Part shown: one piece after another, positions 1 through 8,028 of the stretch
Layout: every line of letters begins with the position of its first letter
Numbering within the stretch: the first letter of the stretch is position 1
Origin: 40CM-2-70-7 sp035279865
Lineage (GTDB): Bacteria; Gemmatimonadota; Gemmatimonadetes; Gemmatimonadales; GWC2-71-9
Length of the DNA stretch: 11,567 nucleotides
Assembly: GCA_035279865.1 (NCBI GenBank)
Contig: DATEGY010000253.1
Span: 1 to 11,567, forward strand
Direction of reading: 5' to 3'
Notes under the pieces: model-generated
What the model was told of the DNA's origin: nothing
The model's database searches: none
Seen by the model: only the letters and a program-made list of their open reading frames with translations
Made by a program: the position numbers and the translations under genes

Positions 1-39
1 CTTGAGCGACGTTTCGATCGACGCTGCCACGGACAGCAT
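1..39 (-). CDS. Possible 5' end of an unidentified minus-strand gene (partial)
   Basis: Reading leftward, an ATG at 39-37 opens a frame that stays open for all 13 codons to the window edge (MLSVAASIETSLK). A G-rich stretch reading GGGGGTGA lies at 48-41, just ahead of it, and could serve as a ribosome binding site. The ATG is 39 bp beyond the typA stop on the same strand, so it would be the next gene of a typA transcript. Thirteen residues are too few to recognise a family. The plus strand offers a competing reading: a frame ending in TGA at 53-55, which could be the C-terminus of a convergent gene. I cannot decide between them from this sequence. Confidence 0.3.
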   Translation of the reverse strand, partial: MLSVAASIETSLK

Positions 40-78
40 TGTCACCCCCGGCTGAGTTTGGTTGGACGTGAACGAGCG

Positions 79-1926
<1,848 letters not shown>

Positions 1927-1935
1927 GGAATTGCG

Positions 1936-1939
1936 TCCT
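1936..1939 (-). promoter_or_regulatory. Ribosome binding site for typA
   Basis: AGGA on the minus strand, nine bases before the TTG at 1926. It is the main support for a TTG start instead of an upstream codon in the same open frame. Confidence 0.55.
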
Positions 1940-1966
1940 GAATACGGGGTGGGTTTCGAGGGGGGC

Positions 1967-1996
1967 AGTATAGCGGAGGGGGCCTCAGAAAAACAA
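1967..1996 (-). promoter_or_regulatory. Candidate sigma-70-type promoter for typA
   Basis: On the minus strand TATACT (1972-1967) matches the -10 consensus at five of six bases. TTGTTT (1996-1991) is a weak -35 box, 18 bp upstream. Transcription would start near 1960 and give a leader of about 34 bases that contains the AGGA site. The AT content here stands out from the GC-rich surroundings. This is prediction from consensus only. Confidence 0.45.
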
Positions 1997-2079
1997 GCGC
2001 CAGCCTCACACAGTCCCCACAGGGGGCGGGCTATCCAGGCCCCCTGAGGAGGGGCAACTTCGCACTTCCCTTCATTCTT

Positions 2080-2083
2080 GAGG
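2080..2083 (+). promoter_or_regulatory. Ribosome binding site deciding the start of the S8 protease gene
   Basis: GAGG ends five bases before the ATG at 2089. It overlaps the GTG at 2083, which rules that codon out as a likely start, and it lies too far from the ATG at 2110 to serve it well. The rest of the upstream spacer (1997-2079) has two short G/C hairpins but no convincing plus-strand promoter. Confidence 0.55.
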
Positions 2084-2088
2084 TGCTG

Positions 2089-3480
2089 ATGCGCCCCCTC
2101 ACCTGGTCCATGAAAACGTTGATCCCCATCACCGGATTGCTGGCCGCCGCGTCCTGCGTCGAACGGCAACCGGTGGCCCCCACGCAGTCACGCGTGACTG
2201 CCCGCGTCCCGGCCCTGAGGGCGGACCAGGCCAGTGCGCCCGGCCGCCAGGTGGTCTCCCTGAACGGCAACGAAAGCGTAGCCTTCGATCAGGCCGTGAC
2301 CGCCCTCGGCGGTACCGTCGAGCGCCGGCACCCGGAGATCGGGCTCGTGACCATCCAAGGACTCTCGGCCTCAGCAGTGAGCGCCCTCGCCGCACGCCCC
2401 GACGTAGCCAGCGTGGATCCCGACGTGACCGTCCAGTGGATTCCGGCGCCGGAAGCGGCCTTCCAGCTCTACGCAACCCAGGACGTGAGTGCCGCCGCCG
2501 GCACGAACCAGAGTGGCGCGGCGTTCTTCCCCTTCCAGTGGAACATGCACGTGATTCAGGCGCCCGCCGCGTGGGCGGCCAGTCAAGGAGGCAAGGGTCG
2601 ACTGGTCTGCGACCTCGACACCGGAATCGACCCGGACCACATCGACCTGGTCGGCCGGGTCGACCTGACGAAGAGCACGTCCTTTGTCGCGTCTGAACCG
2701 ACGATTCAGGATTTCAACACCCACGGCACCTTCGTCTCGAGCATCATCACCAGTAACGGCCGCGGCCTGGCCTCGGTGGCACCGAACGCGACGCTCTGCG
2801 CCATCAAGGTGCTGGGCACCTCCGGCTCCGGATCGTTCGCCGACCTCATTGCGGGAATCGTATTCGCCACCGACGAGGGCGCCGACGTGATCAACATGAG
2901 CCTGGGCGCGATCGTCGACAACAACCAGCCCGGGGTGAAAGGCCTGATCCACGCGTTGCAGAAAGCTGTGGACTTCGCGCACTCCCACGGGGTAGTCGTC
3001 GTCGCGGCAGCCGGGAACGAGGGCCTGAACCTCGACGCCATTCCGAGCAACTTCGTGGAAATCCCCGGGCAACTGCAGAACGTGGTGAGCGTCGGCGCCA
3101 CGGCGCCGTTCAATCAGGCCAACTTCGATCTGCTGGCCAGCTATTCGAACTTTGGAGGGAAGACCGGCTTGACCCTGGTCGCGCCCGGGGGCGATCTCCT
3201 CGCCGGCGGCAACCAGTTCGACCTAGTGCTGGGCGCCTGCAGCCATACGCAGGTCACCCTCCCCTTCTCCTGCGGCAAGAACAGCTTCCTGCTGGGCGCG
3301 GGCACCAGTTTCGCGGCACCGCACGTCGCGGGAGCAGCGGCGGAAATGCCATCGCATCCGGGCGCGTCGGCGGCCAACGTACTGCCGCTGTGCCTGCAGA
3401 AGAGTGCCGATAACGTCGGCCCGCAGTCCATCTTCGGGGCCGGCCGGCTCGATGTGCTGGGTGCGGTGACGTGTAACTAG
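2089..3480 (+). CDS. S8 family serine protease (subtilisin-like), probable lipoprotein
   Basis: A 463-residue exported endopeptidase of the subtilase family. The N-terminus has a positively charged start, a hydrophobic stretch at 10-21 and LLAAASC ending at C23; Ala at position -3 makes this a relaxed lipobox, so lipid anchoring is probable but not certain. An inhibitor-I9-like propeptide spans roughly 55-120. The catalytic triad is D177 (LDTGID), H212 (NTHGTF) and S407 (GTSFAAPHVAG), with oxyanion Asn310 (AAAGNEG). D-H and H-N spacings are close to subtilisin, while N-S is 97 residues against 66 in subtilisin BPN'. The extra segment holds two cysteines (GACS and FSCGK) that could form a disulfide; further cysteines occur in VCDLD, TLCAIK, PLCLQ and the terminal TCN. 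The protein stops just after the catalytic domain, with no C-terminal sorting domain. The gene stands alone, divergent from typA, so context gives no substrate. Confidence 0.93.
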   Translation: MRPLTWSMKTLIPITGLLAAASCVERQPVAPTQSRVTARVPALRADQASAPGRQVVSLNGNESVAFDQAVTALGGTVERRHPEIGLVTIQGLSASAVSALAARPDVASVDPDVTVQWIPAPEAAFQLYATQDVSAAAGTNQSGAAFFPFQWNMHVIQAPAAWAASQGGKGRLVCDLDTGIDPDHIDLVGRVDLTKSTSFVASEPTIQDFNTHGTFVSSIITSNGRGLASVAPNATLCAIKVLGTSGSGSFADLIAGIVFATDEGADVINMSLGAIVDNNQPGVKGLIHALQKAVDFAHSHGVVVVAAAGNEGLNLDAIPSNFVEIPGQLQNVVSVGATAPFNQANFDLLASYSNFGGKTGLTLVAPGGDLLAGGNQFDLVLGACSHTQVTLPFSCGKNSFLLGAGTSFAAPHVAGAAAEMPSHPGASAANVLPLCLQKSADNVGPQSIFGAGRLDVLGAVTCN

Positions 3481-3550
3481 GGAGCGGGAAGAGGGAAGCG
3501 GGAAGAGTGATTCACTCCTCCCACTTCCCTCTTCACACTTCCCCGCTCCC
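3480..3550. terminator. 71-bp imperfect inverted repeat between convergent genes, possible bidirectional terminator
   Basis: The left arm (3480-3510) and right arm (3512-3550) are near reverse complements. The core is GAGTGA-T-TCACTC (3505-3517), followed outward by an 11-13 bp block with two mismatches, a bulge of about seven bases on the right side, and an outer block GGGAGCGGG-AAG paired with CTTCCCCGCTCCC. The first base of the repeat is the last base of the protease stop codon, and the repeat ends two bases before the exporter stop, so it fills the whole spacer. There is no T-run on either strand, so classic intrinsic termination is uncertain. The left arm also holds a direct repeat (see the entry at 3484). 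Confidence 0.6.
3484..3507 (+). repeat. Direct repeat of a 10-mer with 14-bp period, G-rich
   Basis: GCGGGAAGAG occurs at 3484-3493 and again at 3498-3507. Together with the G of the stop codon the tract has four runs of three G (3480-3482, 3486-3488, 3493-3495, 3500-3502) with loops of 3-4 bases, which matches the usual G-quadruplex pattern on the plus strand. Confidence 0.75.
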
Positions 3551-3552
3551 AC

Positions 3553-4467
3553 TCACTCGCAGGTCGGGTCCTTCTCCATCTGCACCGTCACGTGCCGGAT
3601 CTTCAGCTTCTCCATCCGCTCCTGCACCGCTTCCAGCACCCGCTGATTGTCGGCGGGGTTCCGCACCAGGAGATGCCCGCTCATCGCGACCACGCCCGAC
3701 GTCACGGTCCAGACGTGGAGATCGTGGACCGACGTCACGCCCGGCAGGCTCGAGATCTGATCGTGGACGTCTGACAGGGAGATGTGCGCCGGTGTGGCTT
3801 CGAGCAGCACATCGACGCTCTCCTTCACCAGACGCCACGACCCGTTCACGATCAGGAGCCCGATCCCGACCGAGATGATGGGGTCGGCCAGCGTCCAGCC
3901 GGTGGTGAGCACCACGAGCCCCGCGAGAATCGCCCCCACCGATCCCAGAAGATCCGACAGCACGTGGAGATAGGCGCCACGCTGGTTGAGTGAATGGTCG
4001 TGACCGTGATGGAGAATCCTGGCGCTCACGAGATTGGCCACGAGTCCCACCCCAGCGATGATCAGCAGGATACCGGCGTGAATCGCCGGGGGAGCGGCGA
4101 ACCGGCGGAACGCCTCGATGCCGATCCCCACTGCGATCACGAGCAGCACCGCGCCATTGATGAACGCGGCGAAGATCTCGAGCCGGACCAGCCCGTAGGT
4201 GCGCTCCGGCGTCGCGGGCCGCTGGGCGAGCCGTGCCACCACCACTGCCAGTGCGAGCGCGGCGACGTCGGCCAGCATGTGACCCGCGTCCGCCAGCAGG
4301 GCGAGCGAGTGCGAGGCCCACCCGCCTACGGCCTCGGCGACCATCACGACCGCCGTGATCGCCAGCACCCAGCCCATCCGTCGCGCGCCGTCGTGGCGGC
4401 CCGGCGCGTGGTGGACGCAGGTCACGTCGATCGGGAGGGTGGTCGGGGCGGCCATGTTTGAAAACAT
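3553..4467 (-). CDS. Cation diffusion facilitator, zinc-type exporter (CzcD/ZitB-like)
   Basis: A 304-residue inner-membrane metal/proton antiporter that would move Zn2+ (possibly also Co2+ or Cd2+) out of the cytoplasm. Six membrane spans fit at about 32-50, 54-80, 96-118, 128-149, 165-188 and 192-209. The transport site has the zinc-type arrangement: H63 and D67 (HMLAD) in span 2, H168 and D172 (HVLSD) in span 5. A histidine-rich loop, HHGHDH at 153-158, lies between spans 4 and 5. A cytoplasmic ferredoxin-like domain follows from about 212, with VHDLHVW and H265 as likely extra metal ligands. The ATG at 4467 and an in-frame ATG at 4455 are both possible starts; neither has a good ribosome binding site. 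It is divergent from the CorC-type gene with 18 bp between starts. Metal preference is inferred from the HxxxD pairs, not proven. Confidence 0.93.
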   Translation of the reverse strand: MFSNMAAPTTLPIDVTCVHHAPGRHDGARRMGWVLAITAVVMVAEAVGGWASHSLALLADAGHMLADVAALALAVVVARLAQRPATPERTYGLVRLEIFAAFINGAVLLVIAVGIGIEAFRRFAAPPAIHAGILLIIAGVGLVANLVSARILHHGHDHSLNQRGAYLHVLSDLLGSVGAILAGLVVLTTGWTLADPIISVGIGLLIVNGSWRLVKESVDVLLEATPAHISLSDVHDQISSLPGVTSVHDLHVWTVTSGVVAMSGHLLVRNPADNQRVLEAVQERMEKLKIRHVTVQMEKDPTCE

Positions 4468-4480
4468 ATAACTTTGACCC
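4456..4480. promoter_or_regulatory. AT-rich shared promoter patch between divergent exporter and CorC-type genes
   Basis: Sixteen of the twenty bases at 4456-4475 are A or T, in a region otherwise well above 60% GC. On the plus strand TATAAC (4467-4472) matches the -10 consensus at five of six bases and would start transcription only a few bases before the ATG at 4486. On the minus strand TATATG (4470-4465) is a possible -10 whose transcript would begin close to the ATG at 4455. No clear -35 box is visible for either direction. TAACTTTG (4469-4476) also fits the TAnnTTTG element of Bacteroidota promoters, but its TTTG partner is too close. Both transcripts would be leaderless or nearly so. 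Confidence 0.4.
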
Positions 4481-4485
4481 CCCGT

Positions 4486-5811
4486 ATGCCGGACTCCGCG
4501 TTTTCCACGCTCGGCCTGCGCCTCGCCGCCGTTCTGGGCCTGGTCCTGGCGAATGCGTTCTTCGTCGCCGCCGAGTTCGCACTGGTGGCGTCGCGCCGCA
4601 CGCGCATCGAGGCCATGGTCGCGGACGGGGATGCCCGGGCCCGCGCGGTGAAGCAGGCCCTCCAGTCCATCGATCGCACCATCTCAGGGACCCAGCTCGG
4701 GATCACCCTGGCCAGTCTCGGCCTGGGGTGGATCGGGGAGCCGGCGATTGCAGACCTGCTCGCGACGCTCTTTGGAACGCTGCCCGCACCACTGAACGTG
4801 ATCGCGACGCATTCCGCGGCGGTGGCCGTCGCGTTCGTCCTCATCACCTTCCTGCACATCGTCCTCGGCGAGCTGGCACCGAAGGGCCTGGCCCTGAATC
4901 ATCCCGAGCAGATGAGCCGGTGGCTCACCGGGCCGTTGATGCTCTTCACCACCGCCACCAATCCTTTCATCTGGCTGCTGCGCTCCTCGGCCAACGGGAT
5001 CCTGCGCCTCCTGGGGGCGGCCCGGCCCTCGGAACGTGAGCGGGTCCACTCGCCGGAAGAGATCCTGATGCTGGTGGAGCAGAGCGGAAAGACCGGCAGT
5101 ATCGACCCCGGGGACGCCAGGCTCATCGAGGGCGTGTTCGAGTTCAGCGAGAAGAACGCACGCGAAGTAATGACGCCCCGCACCGACATCGTGGCGCTCG
5201 CCGCGGATCAGACCGTGGAATCGGCGGCCGACACCGTGGCCCAGGCCGGCCGGTCCCGGTACCCGGTGACCGGGGAATCACTCGACGACATCGTGGGCGT
5301 GGTCCACGCGAAGGACATCCTGCGCGCGCTGCGGACCGGCGGACCCCGGCCGGTGTCGTCGGTGGCACGGCCCGCGTTCTTCGTGCCCGGCACCCGCGAG
5401 GTCGAGGACGTGCTCGCGGACATGAAGCGGAAAAAAGTCCACCTGGCCGTCGTGCTCGACGAGTTCGGCGGCACCGCGGGTCTGGTCACCATGGAAGACC
5501 TGCTGGAGGAGATCGTCGGGCAGATCTACGACGAGTACGACCGTTCCGAGCCCACGCCCGCGGGCGCCGGGTCCGTGATCGCCGGATCGACCCCGGTGGG
5601 CGACGTGAACGAGAGCTACGGCCTGGCGCTCGACCCGGGAGACTACACGACCATCGGGGGACTGGTGTTCGGGGCGCTGGGGCGCCTGCCCAAGGTAGGG
5701 GACCAGGTCCGCCTGCCGGGCGTGACCTTCGAGATCGTGTCGATGGAGGGAAGGCGGGTGGGTCAGCTCCGGGTCCAGCCCGGCGCCCAGCCGACCAAAC
5801 CCGCCTCTTAG
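4486..5811 (+). CDS. CorC/HlyC-type membrane protein with DUF21 (CNNM) and CBS domains
   Basis: A 441-residue inner-membrane protein of the CNNM/CorC family, whose studied members export Mg2+ or affect Mg2+ and Co2+ tolerance; many are misnamed hemolysins. The N-terminal DUF21 membrane domain spans about 8-190, with ANAFFVAAEFAL at 22-33 and GELAPKGLAL at 128-137. A CBS pair follows: the first starts at VMTPRTD (228-234) and ends near HAKDIL, the second contains HLAVVLDEFGGTAGLV (319-334) and MEDLLEEIVGQIYDE. The C-terminal CorC_HlyC domain runs from about 362 to 435 (VGDVNE, TIGGLVFGALGRLP, GDQV). I prefer the ATG at 4486; a TTG at 4474 in frame would add four residues and sits inside the promoter patch. 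No ribosome binding site precedes it, consistent with a leaderless transcript. It sits beside a metal exporter but on the opposite strand. The ion handled cannot be told from sequence. Confidence 0.93.
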   Translation: MPDSAFSTLGLRLAAVLGLVLANAFFVAAEFALVASRRTRIEAMVADGDARARAVKQALQSIDRTISGTQLGITLASLGLGWIGEPAIADLLATLFGTLPAPLNVIATHSAAVAVAFVLITFLHIVLGELAPKGLALNHPEQMSRWLTGPLMLFTTATNPFIWLLRSSANGILRLLGAARPSERERVHSPEEILMLVEQSGKTGSIDPGDARLIEGVFEFSEKNAREVMTPRTDIVALAADQTVESAADTVAQAGRSRYPVTGESLDDIVGVVHAKDILRALRTGGPRPVSSVARPAFFVPGTREVEDVLADMKRKKVHLAVVLDEFGGTAGLVTMEDLLEEIVGQIYDEYDRSEPTPAGAGSVIAGSTPVGDVNESYGLALDPGDYTTIGGLVFGALGRLPKVGDQVRLPGVTFEIVSMEGRRVGQLRVQPGAQPTKPAS

Positions 5812-6704
5812 CTCCGGCGCGCCATCCGCGCGGCGAGATCGATCGCCGCCCGCATCGAGCCGGGGTCCGCCTTTCCCTGCCCCGCGATGTCGAAGGCGGT
5901 ACCGTGGTCCGGTGACGTGCGGACGAACGGAAGTCCGAGCGTCACGTTCACACCTGTGCCGAACCCTGCCACCTTGACGGCCGTCATCCCCACATCGTGA
6001 TACGGTGCCAGCACCGCGTCGAATTCCCCCCGGAGCCCGCGCACGAACACGGTATCGGCGGGGAAGGGGCCGAGCGCGCCCAGGCGTTCGGCGGCGGGGA
6101 GCAGGATCCGCTGATCCTCATCCCCGAAGAGGCCGCCTTCCCCCGCGTGGGGGTTCAGAGCGCAGAGCGCCAGCCGGGGTGCCGGAATCCCGAACCGGTG
6201 CTGGAGTGCCGCGAGGACGGTCTCTCCCACCCGCACCAGCCGGTCCATCGTGATCTGGTTCAGCGCGTCCCGCAGGGAGAGGTGGGTCGTGACGAGCGCC
6301 ACCCGCAGGGCACCGGTGACCAGCATCATGACCGGTTCGCTGCCGCCGGTGAGCGCGCCGAGAAACTCGGTGACGCCGGGGTAGCGGTAGCCGGCCCGGT
6401 GGAGCGCGCCCTTGTGCACCGGGGCGGTGACGACCGCGTCCACTTCTCCCGCCCGGGCCAGCCAGACCGCGCGCTCGATCGACCGGGCCGCGAGCCGGCC
6501 CGCCGCCAGCTCTTTCTCCGGATCTCCCGAATCCCCGGTCCCGAATCCCCAGTCGCCCACCCCGAGGCGGGAGCGCGCGGGGATCTTCGCCAGGAGGTCA
6601 TCGGGTCCGACGAGCACGATGTCGGCCGCCGGAGGCCCCTGGGCCAGCGCCAGCGCCACGACTTCGGGCCCGATGCCTCTCGGGTCGCCGAGCGTGAGGG
6701 CCAG
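5808..6704 (-). CDS. pdxA: 4-hydroxythreonine-4-phosphate dehydrogenase PdxA, start codon uncertain
   Basis: PdxA oxidises 4-phosphohydroxy-L-threonine with NAD+ in pyridoxal 5'-phosphate synthesis. The zinc ligands of the E. coli enzyme (H166, H211, H266) align here with TTHLSLRDA, NPHAGEGG and APYHDVG, and the first two keep the E. coli spacing of 45 residues. APVHKG, LGLPFVRTS and DHGTAFDIAG are also conserved. The first ATG/GTG/TTG in frame is the GTG at 6659 (283 residues), but the DNA upstream encodes LALTLGDPRGIGPEV, the conserved PdxA N-terminus. I therefore start at CTG 6704 (298 residues), which begins exactly at that block; it has no ribosome binding site, and a rare start or an indel are both possible. 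The protein is shorter than the usual 320-340 residues, mainly in the segment before LAAGRLAARS, where a G-rich repeat encodes an odd GVGDWGFGTGDSGDPEKE. The TAA stop (5810-5808) overlaps the stop of the convergent CorC-type gene. Identification is firm, the 5' end is not. Confidence 0.9.
   Translation of the reverse strand: MALTLGDPRGIGPEVVALALAQGPPAADIVLVGPDDLLAKIPARSRLGVGDWGFGTGDSGDPEKELAAGRLAARSIERAVWLARAGEVDAVVTAPVHKGALHRAGYRYPGVTEFLGALTGGSEPVMMLVTGALRVALVTTHLSLRDALNQITMDRLVRVGETVLAALQHRFGIPAPRLALCALNPHAGEGGLFGDEDQRILLPAAERLGALGPFPADTVFVRGLRGEFDAVLAPYHDVGMTAVKVAGFGTGVNVTLGLPFVRTSPDHGTAFDIAGQGKADPGSMRAAIDLAARMARRS
6525..6550 (-). repeat. Two 12-bp direct repeats with 14-bp period inside pdxA, G-rich on the coding strand
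   Basis: TCCCGAATCCCC occurs at 6525-6536 and 6539-6550 on the plus strand. On the coding strand it reads GGGGATTCGGGA twice, separated by CC, giving four G-runs with loops of 3-4 bases, a canonical G-quadruplex pattern that would be present in the mRNA. A 14-bp period is not a multiple of three, so the two copies are translated in different frames (GFG, then GDSG). Confidence 0.8.
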
Positions 6705-6720
6705 CCGGGGACGGGACGAG

Positions 6721-8028
6721 CTAGTTGCGGATGTCGACGTACGTGGCGTGGCGAAGCTGATCGAGGTAGTGCGCCTCGGCGAGATCCTGGGCGACGCGGG
6801 ACTTGATCGTCTCCTTCACGTCGTCGAAGGTCACGTCCCCCTCGGACTGGCGGCCGGTCACGTCGATGACCGCGAACTTGGGACGCGGGGAGCTGGCGCC
6901 CACCACGATGACGGGCTTGATGCCGAGCGTGGTGTCCTTGGTGACCGCCTGCACGTACTCGGGAGCGATGGGTGTCTGCCCGGTTAGGGGTTCGTTCTCC
7001 ACGAGCTTCTGTTCATCGGGATCGGAGTACCGTGCCGCGAGCGAGTCGAACGATGCGCCGTTCTTCCACTGCTCGTCCACGGAATCGGCGAGCTGGCGCG
7101 CCTTCTGGATCTGCGCCGCAGAAATGACGGGGACGATCAGGATGTGCCGGGCCAGCACTTCGGCGGGCTGTACCCGCTCCACCTGGATGATGTGGAACCC
7201 GAATTTCGACTCCACGGGCTGTGACACGTCGCCCGGACGGAGCTTGAAGGCGGCGTCTTCGAAGGGCTTCACCATCACGCCGCGCCGGAACCACCCGAGC
7301 TCCCCGCCCTGCACCGCGGAAGCGGAGTCCTGGGAGAATTTCCGCGCGAGCGCCGCGAAATCGGCGCCGGCGCGGAGCGCCGCGTACAGCGAGTCGGCCA
7401 GATGCAGTGCGGCCGCCCGGGCGGCCGAATCGGGCCGGGGGAGAATGACGAGCTGCCGGTAGGAAATGTTCGCGGGCCGCTTCCCGACCTCCCCGCGATG
7501 CTCGTCCCAGAATGCGTGCATCTGGGCGTCGTTGGGTGGAATGGGGCGCAGCTTGTCGGACTGTCGCAGGTTTTCGAGGAGGCGCGACACCAGGATCTGC
7601 CGCCGCTGGTCTTCAGTCACCTTGCGCCGCCACTCTTCGACGGTCGCAAATCCCGCGACGTGCAGCTGCCGCAGGAACTCGTTGGGGTCGGGAATCTGTG
7701 CCTTCACCGACTTCACCTGCGCTTCGACCTGATCCTGCACTTCCTGATCCGTGACTTTGATGCTCGTGTCCCGCACCGCCTGCTGCACCTCCAGCTCTTC
7801 GTTGATCATCTGCTGGAGGATGCGTTTGCGCAGGGCCGTCCGACCCGCCGAATCCGGCGGTATCTGGCCCTGCTGGGCCGACACCAACAGGCGTTCCTCG
7901 ACTTCCGACGCGAGGATCGGATGGTCTCCGACCACGGCGATGATGCGGTCGAGGGGCACCTGCGCCCCCAGCGACGCGGGGAAAGCGGCGAGGGCCGCGA
8001 TCAGCGGCAGCGAGAGACGACGAATCAC
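6721..8028 (-). CDS. surA: SurA-like periplasmic peptidyl-prolyl isomerase/chaperone
   Basis: A 435-residue periplasmic chaperone expected to guide outer-membrane proteins towards the BAM complex. A signal peptide covers 1-22 (MIRRLSLPLIAALAA..., likely cut after GA at 21-22). The SurA N-terminal helical domain spans about 24-180 and opens with LDRIIAVVGDHPILASEVEE, close to the E. coli pattern. The first parvulin domain, about 186-286, keeps the catalytic-fold signature: FSQDSAS, GGELGWFRRG, PFEDAAF and GFHIIQVE. A second unit at about 290-392 starts ARHILI but lacks the GG-LG-F signature, so it looks degenerate. The GTG start at 8028 follows the TAG stop of the upstream gene with no gap; GGGGAG eight bases earlier may act as ribosome binding site. 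surA-pdxA adjacency also exists in E. coli, which supports the name. A PpiD or PrsA-like role is the main alternative. Confidence 0.88.
   Translation of the reverse strand: MIRRLSLPLIAALAAFPASLGAQVPLDRIIAVVGDHPILASEVEERLLVSAQQGQIPPDSAGRTALRKRILQQMINEELEVQQAVRDTSIKVTDQEVQDQVEAQVKSVKAQIPDPNEFLRQLHVAGFATVEEWRRKVTEDQRRQILVSRLLENLRQSDKLRPIPPNDAQMHAFWDEHRGEVGKRPANISYRQLVILPRPDSAARAAALHLADSLYAALRAGADFAALARKFSQDSASAVQGGELGWFRRGVMVKPFEDAAFKLRPGDVSQPVESKFGFHIIQVERVQPAEVLARHILIVPVISAAQIQKARQLADSVDEQWKNGASFDSLAARYSDPDEQKLVENEPLTGQTPIAPEYVQAVTKDTTLGIKPVIVVGASSPRPKFAVIDVTGRQSEGDVTFDDVKETIKSRVAQDLAEAHYLDQLRHATYVDIRN

Noticed and set aside
1927..2169. N-terminal extension of TypA beyond the TTG start
   Set aside because: The extra 81 residues do not resemble the family, and the candidate promoter and ribosome binding site lie inside this stretch.
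4458..5039. A plus-strand open frame overlapping the start of the CorC-type gene in another frame
   Set aside because: Composition is arginine- and proline-rich and the DUF21 domain is clearly read in the other frame.
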